Source: CAUPWF01 sp964367685 (GTDB lineage: Bacteria; Bacillota; Clostridia; Lachnospirales; Lachnospiraceae). Taken from it: 22,274 nucleotides of DNA. This document shows positions 1 to 6,224 of this stretch, in pieces. The stretch is from the NCBI GenBank assembly GCA_964367685.1, contig CAYIYM010000031.1, positions 1 to 22,274 on the forward strand, written 5' to 3'. The notes below the pieces were generated by a model. It was not told the DNA's origin. It ran no database searches and worked only from the letters and a program-made list of their open reading frames with translations. Both the position numbers and the translations under genes were made by a program. How positions within the stretch are numbered: position 1 is the stretch's first letter; every line of letters starts with the position of its first letter.

Positions 1-293
1 AAAGAGTTGGTTTAGATTCAGATATGAAAAAACATGTATCGAAGTATTCGCTAGGTATGAGACAGCGCCTCGGTATTGCACAAGCAATTATGGAAGATCC
101 AGATCTTTTGATTTTAGATGAACCATTTAATGGATTAGATAAAAAGGGCGTAAGAGAAATCTACGATTTGATTATAGAAATGAAAGAAAAGAAAAAAACC
201 ATTATACTGACAAGTCATAATGCTTCAGATATTGCTATTTTAGCAGATGAAGTGTGGGAGATGGATGCAGGAAAGATTGAGCGAATACAATAA
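1..293 (+). CDS. ABC transporter ATP-binding protein, 3' part only
   Basis: This is the C-terminal end of an ABC transporter nucleotide-binding subunit. The reading frame is open from position 3, so the gene begins before the window and the ATG at 24 is internal. Visible motifs are the ABC signature in the variant form YSLGMRQR, Walker B LLILDEPFNGLD and the H-loop LTSHN. The Walker A and Q-loop would lie upstream. The YSLGM form is common in BcrA-type ATPases of bacitracin- and lantibiotic-type exporters, so an export or self-protection role is possible, but the permease and substrate cannot be seen. It ends 33 bp before the GyrI-like gene with no terminator between, so the two may be co-transcribed. 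Confidence 0.9.
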   Translation, partial: RVGLDSDMKKHVSKYSLGMRQRLGIAQAIMEDPDLLILDEPFNGLDKKGVREIYDLIIEMKEKKKTIILTSHNASDIAILADEVWEMDAGKIERIQ

Positions 294-326
294 TAGGGAA
301 TTTATATAATAAGAGAGGAATTAAAT

Positions 327-971
327 ATGGCTTTTGATTTCAAAAAAGAATATAAAGAATATTACATGCCCCCAAATAAACCGTCTATTTTAACAATTCC
401 AAAGATGAATTATGTTGCAATTAGAGGAAAGGGCAATCCGAATCAAGGAGGCGGAGCATATGAAAAGGCAGTAGTTGTGCTTTATGCCATTGCATACGCA
501 TTAAAAATGAGCTATAAAACGGATTATAAAATTGATGGTTTTTTTGAGTATGTTGTACCGCCACTTGAGGGTTTTTGGTGGCAGGACAACGTTCAAGGTG
601 TTGACTATTTAAATAAAAATGAATTGAATTGGATTTCAGTAATTAGATTACCTGAGTTTATAACAGAAAAAGATTTTTCTTGGGCGATAGATGTTGTAAC
701 AAAAAAGAAGAAAATTGATTGTCAAAAAGCAGAATTTCTAACTATTGAAGAAGGTTTGTGCGTTCAAATGATGCATATAGGTACTTATGATGATGAGCCT
801 GCAACAATTACTATTATGGATGAGTATATTTCTCGAAATGGATATCAGAATGATATAAATGATGCTCGATTGCATCATGAAATATATCTTTCCGACCCGC
901 GGAAAAGCGATGCTTCGAAATTGAAAACAATTATTCGACACCCGATAAAATTGCAGGGGATTGCAATATAA
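327..971 (+). CDS. GyrI-like small-molecule-binding domain protein
   Basis: This 214-residue cytosolic protein matches the GyrI-like small-molecule-binding fold, the domain found at the C-terminus of many AraC/MerR multidrug regulators and also as a free-standing protein. Recognisable family stretches are the N-terminal PSILTIPKMNYVAIRGKG, the aromatic FFEYVVPPLEGFWW near residues 73-86, and LCVQMMHIGTYDDEPATI near residues 144-161. No helix-turn-helix DNA-binding domain is present. The ATG at 327 follows an AGAGAGG ribosome binding site. Stand-alone members may sequester or hydrolyse small toxic compounds, but the ligand here is unknown. It follows the ABC ATPase gene closely. The -35 box of the next gene's promoter overlaps its last codons. 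Confidence 0.85.
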   Translation: MAFDFKKEYKEYYMPPNKPSILTIPKMNYVAIRGKGNPNQGGGAYEKAVVVLYAIAYALKMSYKTDYKIDGFFEYVVPPLEGFWWQDNVQGVDYLNKNELNWISVIRLPEFITEKDFSWAIDVVTKKKKIDCQKAEFLTIEEGLCVQMMHIGTYDDEPATITIMDEYISRNGYQNDINDARLHHEIYLSDPRKSDASKLKTIIRHPIKLQGIAI

Positions 972-989
972 TTCAAATGTGACTATACT
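961..989 (+). promoter_or_regulatory. Sigma-A-type promoter for the class D beta-lactamase-like gene
   Basis: TTGCAA at 961-966 and TATACT at 984-989 are separated by exactly 17 bp. The -35 box lies inside the final codons of the upstream GyrI-like gene. The start site predicted from this spacing leaves a leader of about 50 nt before the ATG at 1047. The same promoter, with the same spacing, recurs at 2223-2251. Confidence 0.65.
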
Positions 990-1046
990 TAACAAATAAA
1001 TATAAATCCACAAGTAAACACAAAGAATAAAGATTGAGAGAAGATT

Positions 1047-1949
1047 ATGAAAAAATATACTATTGGACTTATAGTAACTATTACAATGCTTACAGGCTGC
1101 TCGGTGACAGAAGAAAAAGAAGTTGAAGCACCAATTGAAAAGCCAAATGAAACAACAAGTACAACAGTTGTATCTGAAGATGATACGATGGATGAACATG
1201 TGCTAATATCACCTAAATATATAGATCTTAGCAGCTATTTTAATAATACTGAAGGCACAGCAGTTTTTTTAACAGAGGATGATGAGGAATATATTTATAA
1301 TGAAGAATTATCTGAAGAAAGGTATTCTCCATACTCAACTTTCAAAATAGTGTCTACACTAATGGGCCTTGATGAGGGGATCGTAACTACAAAAGATAGC
1401 ACTATGGAATACAATGGTACAACGTATTGGTACGATTTATGGAATGATAACCTAAATTTGGAACAGGCTTTTAAAAATTCTTGTGTATGGTATTACCATC
1501 AAATTATAAATAAAATACCAGAGAAAACGGTACAAACACATTTAGAGGCATTAAATTATGGTAATAAAGATATTTCCGAGTGGAGTGGAAATGGCAATAA
1601 TCCGCAAGAAGATTTAAATGGATTTTGGTTAGACTCATCGCTGGAGATTTCTCCACAGGAACAAGTGATATTGTTGAAAAGTATCTTTGAATATGAAACA
1701 GAGTTTAAAACAGAACATGTTGTATTATTACAAGAATTAATGACAACTGATGTAACCAATGTATACGGCAAAACAGGAAGTGACAGTAGTAATAGTTGGT
1801 ATGTTGGATATTTTGATTATAATGGAGAAAATATTTACTTCGCAACATTTATTCAAGGAGAAGATGTTTCGGGAGCAAAGGCAAAAGATATATCTACGAC
1901 AATTATTCAAAATTGGAATAGTATAAATAATGAAATCGAACTTGAATAG
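1047..1949 (+). CDS. Class D (OXA-like) beta-lactamase / penicillin-binding lipoprotein
   Basis: This 300-residue lipoprotein starts with a signal sequence ending in the lipobox LTGC (lipidated Cys18), followed by an acidic Thr/Glu-rich linker to about residue 55. The catalytic domain has all class D serine beta-lactamase motifs in order: STFK at 97-100 (nucleophile Ser97, Lys100), SCV at 145-147 (SxV), YGN at 171-173, FWL at 193-195 (the Trp that packs on the carbamylated lysine in OXA enzymes) and KTG at 242-244. Class D enzymes occur in Gram-positive bacteria, and the same fold forms the BlaR1/MecR1 sensor domain. There is no transmembrane sensor or protease module here, so a membrane-anchored beta-lactamase is favoured. 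Activity cannot be told from sequence. It has its own promoter and a strong downstream terminator. Confidence 0.85.
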   Translation: MKKYTIGLIVTITMLTGCSVTEEKEVEAPIEKPNETTSTTVVSEDDTMDEHVLISPKYIDLSSYFNNTEGTAVFLTEDDEEYIYNEELSEERYSPYSTFKIVSTLMGLDEGIVTTKDSTMEYNGTTYWYDLWNDNLNLEQAFKNSCVWYYHQIINKIPEKTVQTHLEALNYGNKDISEWSGNGNNPQEDLNGFWLDSSLEISPQEQVILLKSIFEYETEFKTEHVVLLQELMTTDVTNVYGKTGSDSSNSWYVGYFDYNGENIYFATFIQGEDVSGAKAKDISTTIIQNWNSINNEIELE

Positions 1950-1970
1950 GAAGAATAAAATAGCAGAGTG

Positions 1971-2011
1971 AGAACTATCTATGAATTATTACATAGGTAG
2001 TTCTTTTTTTT
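1971..2011 (+). terminator. Rho-independent terminator after the beta-lactamase-like gene
   Basis: The arms at 1971-1983 and 1992-2004 form a 13-bp stem containing one G-U pair, with an 8-nt loop. A run of eight T's follows at 2004-2011. It lies 21 bp after the stop codon. Confidence 0.85.
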
Positions 2012-2091
2012 GCCTCGCGAAAAAAACACACTCTATAAAGGGTAGCGTATATGCAGTAATTGATTTGAAATCCAAAACAAAAATGAATTTG

Positions 2092-2119
2092 AAAAGTCTA
2101 GCGTAAGCTAGGCTTTTTT
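2092..2119 (+). terminator. Second rho-independent terminator with no gene in front of it
   Basis: The stem pairs 2092-2102 with 2107-2117 (core CTAGC/GCTAG, GTAA loop) and is followed by T's to 2119. No credible coding sequence lies between the previous terminator and this one. It may be the remains of a lost gene, or a backup terminator. Confidence 0.75.
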
Positions 2120-2222
2120 AAATGATGCTAAAATAATAAGTACCTTTTCTTGTGCACAGTCGTATTTAAGCCCTATGCAATTTAATTAATAGTTGATATA
2201 TAAAATGGATTGGGAATTGTTG

Positions 2223-2251
2223 TTGCAATATACCCTAAATGTGACTATACT
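2223..2251 (+). promoter_or_regulatory. Duplicated promoter likely serving the GNAT gene
   Basis: TTGCAA at 2223-2228 and TATACT at 2246-2251 keep the 17-bp spacing of the original promoter at 961-989. The next gene downstream is the acetyltransferase at 2346, with no terminator between, giving a leader of about 85-90 nt. Confidence 0.6.
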
Positions 2252-2301
2252 TAACAAATAAATATAAATCTACAATGCTTACAGACTACTCGGTGACAGA
2301 A
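2223..2301 (+). repeat. Internally deleted duplicate of the 961-1112 promoter/lipobox region
   Basis: Positions 2237-2270 are identical over 34 nt to 975-1008. They are followed directly by 2271-2301, which matches 1082-1112 with two G-to-A differences over 31 nt. The 73 bp between those two blocks in the original (1009-1081, including the ribosome binding site and the start of the signal peptide) are missing. The copy keeps the promoter and the lipobox-encoding segment but no open reading frame. It is a scar of a duplicated lactamase-like lipoprotein gene. Confidence 0.85.
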
Positions 2302-2345
2302 TGTAGCATGATTTATATATTGCTGAAAGAGAAGAGGAGAATGAA

Positions 2346-2858
2346 ATGATAAATAATGTAATTTACAGATTACCAGTGGAATCGGATGCACAGAACATTG
2401 TCGATTTTTATAATCGTGTAGGTGGTGAAACGACATATCTTAGTTTTGGTGAAAATGAGTATCCACTTAGCGTGGAAGCACAGATTGCTAGTATACATAG
2501 TACCAGTGCACAAGATAATGCAGTAATGATACTTGCATTAGTAGATGATAGTATTGTCGGAATAGGAACAATCTCTTCGAACCAAAAAACGAAGAGTAAA
2601 CACAATGGAGAATTAGGCATTGTAGTGGAGTGCAAGCACCAAGGTATGGGTATTGGTAAGCATATTATGGGCTGGTTGATTGATTGGTGTAAGGGTAACG
2701 GTGTCACTAAACGCATATTTTTGGAAGCTAGAAGCGATAATGAGTTAGCAATTAAATTATATGAAAAATGTGGTTTTGTACTAGAAGGAAAAATGATGAA
2801 TCAAACATTGATAGATGGTACTTACTATCACTTATGCGCAATGGCATTAATGTTGTAA
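2346..2858 (+). CDS. GNAT-family N-acetyltransferase
   Basis: This 170-residue cytosolic protein would transfer an acetyl group from acetyl-CoA to an unidentified amine substrate. The acetyl-CoA pyrophosphate-binding motif A is seen as HQGMGIGKHIM after the strand GELGIVVECKH. The C-terminal motif B region reads NELAIKLYEKCGF followed by VLEGKM, typical of RimI/RimJ-like members. The ATG at 2346 has GAGGAG at 2333-2338. An ATG at 2341 is out of frame and closes after two codons. The gene probably uses the duplicated promoter at 2223-2251. Whether it acts on a drug, a polyamine or a protein N-terminus cannot be told. Confidence 0.9.
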   Translation: MINNVIYRLPVESDAQNIVDFYNRVGGETTYLSFGENEYPLSVEAQIASIHSTSAQDNAVMILALVDDSIVGIGTISSNQKTKSKHNGELGIVVECKHQGMGIGKHIMGWLIDWCKGNGVTKRIFLEARSDNELAIKLYEKCGFVLEGKMMNQTLIDGTYYHLCAMALML

Positions 2859-2905
2859 GAGCATATAATTTAGATTCTTGGCACGACAAGTAAGGGAGAA
2901 TTGAT

Positions 2906-3628
2906 TTGATTAACGTAGGAAATAGAGTGATGAACACATATTTATATCAAATAGCAGATGGCATTGTAATGATTGATACGGGATATCAGAGTAGTTTTGA
3001 TAGTTGTAATAAGAAGCTTAACAGTCAAAATATATCAATAGAGGATGTGAAATATATTTTTTTAACACATGCACATGATGACCACGCGGGTTTTATAAAT
3101 GATATGATTAGAGAAAACCCAAATATAAAGATTATAATGAGCCATAAGGGCATTGATATTTTACGAAAGGGTCAAAATTCATTTGAGGGCGGATGCAGCG
3201 GAATACAAAGTTATCTGTTTTGCTTGTTTATGAAGTTGTTAGGGAAAGGACAGCACAAATTTCCACCAATAAAAAAAGAGTATGAAGATAATTTGATTTT
3301 CATTTCTGATGAAAATAAATCCATAGTGGAAAAAAAGCTAAATGCGGTAATAATTGAAACACCAGGACATACTGATGATTCTATATCATTATTAACCCAT
3401 AATGGATATTTATTCTGTGGTGATGCAGCTATGAATGGATTTCCAAGTAAAAGTAATATTACAATATGGATTGGTAGCAAAGATCAGTATACCAAGTCTT
3501 GGGAAAAAATTATTAAACTTAATCCATATAAAGTATATCCAGCACATGGAAAACCATTTGAAGCTATAGTGTTGCGAAAAAATATCAAAAAAATTAATAA
3601 ATGTAAGTTATATCCACTTTCACCATAA
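2906..3628 (+). CDS. Metallo-beta-lactamase-fold hydrolase
   Basis: This 240-residue protein of the MBL superfamily is probably a binuclear metal hydrolase (glyoxalase II-like or lactonase-like). It has THAHDDHAG at residues 54-62 (His55, His57, Asp59, His60), TPGHTDDS with His155, CGDAAM with bridging Asp173, and PAHGKPF with His214, so all usual metal ligands are present. I chose the TTG at 2906 because GGGAG at 2893-2897 is well spaced from it. The ATG at 2930 is an alternative that would still keep the MNTYLYQI opening. It follows the GNAT gene by 47 bp and precedes the flavin/ferredoxin gene by 28 bp, so these may form one transcript. The substrate is unknown. Confidence 0.88.
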   Translation: MINVGNRVMNTYLYQIADGIVMIDTGYQSSFDSCNKKLNSQNISIEDVKYIFLTHAHDDHAGFINDMIRENPNIKIIMSHKGIDILRKGQNSFEGGCSGIQSYLFCLFMKLLGKGQHKFPPIKKEYEDNLIFISDENKSIVEKKLNAVIIETPGHTDDSISLLTHNGYLFCGDAAMNGFPSKSNITIWIGSKDQYTKSWEKIIKLNPYKVYPAHGKPFEAIVLRKNIKKINKCKLYPLSP

Positions 3629-3656
3629 ATGAACCAATTTTATAGGAGGTTGTCTC

Positions 3657-4319
3657 ATGAATATAAAAGAAATATACGAAAAGTTTAATCAAATCGGTTG
3701 TCTAACTTTCACTACAATTAATAAAGATGGTATACCTGAGTCAAGAATTGCCCATCTAAGAGCGTATGATGATGACGGAATATATTTTATGACTATGTTT
3801 ACGAAAGATTTTTATGTGCACATAAAAGAAAATGGGTGGCTCTCCATTTGTGGACTTAATGCCAAGACACAAGTTGAGCATGATGAAAGTGGCTTGCCGA
3901 TTTTTGAAGGTGGATATGCTATGCGAATGACCGGAAGGGTAAAAGAAGTTTCAATAGGTGAAATTGCTGAGAAAAACAATGAGATTTTCGAAGTCTGTAT
4001 TAAAGATCAAGAGAAATATAAAGCAATGGTTGTTTTTTGTATCACTAGTGGGTACGGCGATGTTTTCGACTATGATTTTGAGAAAGTAAATCGTGAAAAC
4101 AAACTTCAGAGAGAATATTTTTCTTTTGGTGGCGCAAAGAAAAAATATAAAGGTTTAGAAATTGATGTAGATAAATGTATATCTTGTGGAGCATGCAAAG
4201 AAAAATGTTCTTTTCTTGCTGTTAAGGAGGATAGTGATATTTATTCCATCGATAAATATCGTTGTGATGAGTGTGGGGATTGTTATATAAATTGTCCTGT
4301 AGAAGCTATATCTTACTAA
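3657..4319 (+). CDS. Pyridoxamine 5'-phosphate oxidase-like flavin domain fused to a 2x[4Fe-4S] ferredoxin
   Basis: This 220-residue fusion begins with a PNPOx-like split-barrel domain, about residues 1-130, with the typical opening of a Gly/Cys-rich first strand, TFTTINKDGIPESR and FMTMFTKDFY. Such domains bind FMN or F420. Residues of about 160-220 are a bacterial-type ferredoxin with CISCGACKEKC and CDECGDCYINCP, two complete C-x2-C-x2-C-x3-C clusters. The expected role is electron transfer between ferredoxin-like clusters and a flavin in the cytosol of an anaerobe. The partner is unknown. The ATG follows TAGGAGGTTG, a near-perfect ribosome binding site. The 28-bp gap from the MBL-fold gene suggests co-transcription. 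Confidence 0.88.
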   Translation: MNIKEIYEKFNQIGCLTFTTINKDGIPESRIAHLRAYDDDGIYFMTMFTKDFYVHIKENGWLSICGLNAKTQVEHDESGLPIFEGGYAMRMTGRVKEVSIGEIAEKNNEIFEVCIKDQEKYKAMVVFCITSGYGDVFDYDFEKVNRENKLQREYFSFGGAKKKYKGLEIDVDKCISCGACKEKCSFLAVKEDSDIYSIDKYRCDECGDCYINCPVEAISY

Positions 4320-4401
4320 AAAATCGAAAACAGAAAAATGATTGCGAATATATTGTAGAAGACGAAGTTGCATTGCACAATATGAATAAAAATGTAAAAA
4401 T

Positions 4402-4689
4402 ATGTTAAAGCATGTTGTTATGTTTAGAATGAAAGATGAAAGTAAGGATAAATGCAATGAGTTAAGGGAGTTGTTTTTATCAATGAAAAATGAAATCCCT
4501 CAAATTATTAAGGTGACAAGTGACCTTAATATAAGACCAGGAGTAAGAGCGTATGATGTTCAATTAGAAGTGTTTACGAAAGACTTAGAAGAGTTAGAAG
4601 TTTATGTAGCTCATCCTTATCATGCGGGAACAGTTGGAAACTATTTAAAAAAACATGTTGCAGATATAGTAGTAGCAGATTTTTTTTAA
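4402..4689 (+). CDS. Dabb-family (stress-responsive alpha/beta-barrel) protein
   Basis: This 95-residue protein has the hallmarks of the Dabb family of dimeric ferredoxin-like barrels: the opening MLKHVVMFRMKD, a central VRAYDVQLEVFTKDLEELEVY, and HPYHAGTVGNYL toward the end. Members are small cytosolic proteins, some with enzyme activity, most of unknown function. The ATG at 4402 gives the canonical N-terminus, but no purine-rich ribosome binding site is visible in the A/T-rich stretch ahead of it. It is separated by 82 bp from the preceding gene and faces mobA convergently, with no clear hairpin terminator in the 52-bp gap. Confidence 0.85.
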   Translation: MLKHVVMFRMKDESKDKCNELRELFLSMKNEIPQIIKVTSDLNIRPGVRAYDVQLEVFTKDLEELEVYVAHPYHAGTVGNYLKKHVADIVVADFF

Positions 4690-4741
4690 TTCCCACAAAA
4701 AGTAGCCGTTCTATTTAGTTCTAATCAGACTCAAGGTTACA

Positions 4742-5959
4742 CTATCTTTTTATAAATGATGTGTAAGGATAGGCTGTTAAATTTAATTGATTTAAAGTTG
4801 TTTGATAAGTCGCCATATCATTTATGTTTCCGTACTTCATATCATTTTCACTTTTGATATCTACATAGTTTACAGAAAGCAGTTGTAATAAATTCATCAT
4901 CTTGTAATTCTTTTGCTCTATTTGAGAGTGAAAGAAGGGCAAGGTGCTTTTTTTATATATTCCAATAAGAGGGTGAACCCGTCCGTTTATCCTTGCAATA
5001 ACACAATTATCAGAATCCTTCAGACTATGTAATATAGAGTAAATAATGTTATCGTCAATGCTTGGCATATCACAAGGAACAATGAAAATATGTTCATTTT
5101 GACTACTACTTAACGCTGAATAAATACCGCCTATCGGTCCTAGATTTGGTATTAAGTCAGGAATGCAATTCAAATGAAGTGAGTCTGTATTCCAGCTATC
5201 TCCTACTGAGAGTCTGGTAGATGAAAATCTACGCAATTTGTATTGTAGGTGTTCTAAAAAAGTATAGTTTCCTATGGATAATTCTTGTTTTGGTGTGCCC
5301 ATACGAGTAGATTTTCCACCTGTAATAATAAATGAATCAATGGTTGAGGATCTATTTAGTAATTCATATTCCACTTCAAAAGCAGCAATTTTATGATGAA
5401 TATTTTCGTAGATTGCTTGGTTAGACATAACCAAGAGTTGAGAAATCTTATCTATGCAATCATTAAATAGCAGTTCGTAAGTAGGAGTATCTGATAAATG
5501 AAATTTTAACCAAGCTAATAGTATGAAATAGTTAGAGTTAGGTTCTCCTTCTTTCCAATCGTCAAAATGATAACCTAAGACCTTGTTATCTTGATAGATA
5601 AAATTTTGAAGATGAAAATTTGTTAATTCAACAGGAAATCCAAGTAATGAAATCATTCGGATTTGAAAATTTGTTAACCAATGGATAAGTTGATCGAGAA
5701 CAATTAAGCTTTCACTAATATTATCCTGTAATATAATATCAAAAAGTGTCTGTTTTCTGAATATGTTAGTTGAGAACGAATTATCGATAGTGTACATATT
5801 CTTGAGAGATAATTGAAAGGGAGCTAAAATATCTAACAAATAAGAATTCATGTCTCGAGCAATTCTACCAGAGGGTTGTTTTACAAAGGTATCAGTTTGC
5901 ATAGTTTGTTTACACCTGCTTTCTAAATATGAAAATAGTATAGCAAAATGGCGAGGCAA
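4742..5959 (-). CDS. mobA: MobA-type molybdenum cofactor nucleotidyltransferase with an N-terminal kinase-like domain
   Basis: Residues of about 207-385 are a MobA-type nucleotidyltransferase that attaches GMP (or CMP) to molybdopterin. It has the loop FIITGGKSTRMGTPKQ, IPNLGPIGGIYSAL and VPCDMP. The family is normally about 200 residues, so 405 is unusual. Residues 1-205 read like an aminoglycoside/choline-kinase (APH) fold. TFVKQPSGRIARD near 24-36 resembles strand beta-3 with helix C. NFHLQNFIYQDNKVLGYHFD near 114-133 resembles the catalytic loop and metal-binding segment. Both catalytic aspartates appear replaced, by Asn114 and His131. The start is uncertain: TTG at 5959 includes the putative first strands but has no ribosome binding site, while an in-frame ATG at 5902 (386 residues) is preceded by AGCAGGTG. 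It is divergent from the Moco operon. Confidence 0.85.
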   Translation of the reverse strand: MPRHFAILFSYLESRCKQTMQTDTFVKQPSGRIARDMNSYLLDILAPFQLSLKNMYTIDNSFSTNIFRKQTLFDIILQDNISESLIVLDQLIHWLTNFQIRMISLLGFPVELTNFHLQNFIYQDNKVLGYHFDDWKEGEPNSNYFILLAWLKFHLSDTPTYELLFNDCIDKISQLLVMSNQAIYENIHHKIAAFEVEYELLNRSSTIDSFIITGGKSTRMGTPKQELSIGNYTFLEHLQYKLRRFSSTRLSVGDSWNTDSLHLNCIPDLIPNLGPIGGIYSALSSSQNEHIFIVPCDMPSIDDNIIYSILHSLKDSDNCVIARINGRVHPLIGIYKKSTLPFFHSQIEQKNYKMMNLLQLLSVNYVDIKSENDMKYGNINDMATYQTTLNQLNLTAYPYTSFIKR

Positions 5960-6061
5960 TGTCTTGTCAAATTCATAAAAAGGCTAAATCATCTAATAAT
6001 AAAGGATTCTTGCTTGTTTAATATTTTGTAGATGGGCGAGTGAAGGATCAGAGGGGAAATC

Positions 6062-6090
6062 TTTATAAAAACCTGATTTTATGATAAGAT
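6062..6090 (+). promoter_or_regulatory. Weak candidate promoter of the Moco operon
   Basis: An extended -10-like TGATAAGAT (TAAGAT at 6085-6090, with the upstream TG) lies 17 bp after TTTATA at 6062-6067. Both boxes are imperfect, and an overlapping GATAAT is an alternative. It is the best placed candidate in the 265-bp divergent region and would give a leader of about 125 nt. Confidence 0.3.
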
Positions 6091-6132
6091 AATGATATTA
6101 AACTAAATAATAGTTAAGATTTTGTACATACG

Positions 6133-6173
6133 CTCCGAAAGGAGACTTATACTTGGATAAATATAGTAGGTAG
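6133..6173 (+). promoter_or_regulatory. GNRA hairpin and possible six-codon leader ORF ahead of the Moco operon
   Basis: CTCC-GAAA-GGAG at 6133-6144 forms a short perfect hairpin closed by a GNRA tetraloop. Its right arm, GGAG, would serve as ribosome binding site for a TTG at 6153 that opens a six-codon frame (product about MDKYSR) stopping at 6173. This could be a translational control element, but the stem is only 4 bp. I could not match the leader to the known Moco riboswitch architecture. Confidence 0.3.
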
Positions 6174-6174
6174 A

Positions 6175-6215
6175 AAGATAAGTAGATAAAAAGATAAGTA
6201 GATAAAAAGATAAGG
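6175..6215 (+). repeat. 16-bp tandem repeat just upstream of the first Moco gene
   Basis: The unit AAGATAAGTAGATAAA occurs at 6175-6190 and 6191-6206 without mismatch. A partial third copy, AAGATAAGG, at 6207-6215 supplies the weak ribosome binding site of the next gene. Copy-number change here would move the leader hairpin relative to the start codon but leave the ribosome binding site spacing intact. Confidence 0.8.
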
Positions 6216-6224
6216 TAATAAATT

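Noticed and set aside
738..1199. A 153-codon minus-strand frame rich in Phe, Ile and Cys
   Set aside because: It spans the end of the GyrI-like gene and the start of the lactamase-like gene antisense. The hydrophobicity reflects reversed A/T-rich codons, and there is no recognisable domain.
2012..2091. A small gene between the two terminators after the lactamase-like gene
   Set aside because: No start codon with ribosome binding site opens a frame of useful length there.
6040..6160. A known Moco riboswitch (moco_RNA) in the operon leader
   Set aside because: The position is right and a GNRA hairpin exists, but I could not find the paired helices of that class by eye. Only a covariance-model search could settle it, so I list the hairpin alone.
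6175..6215. A CRISPR array or regulator-binding iterons
   Set aside because: The units are directly adjacent with no spacers and number only two and a half. They look like slippage repeats.
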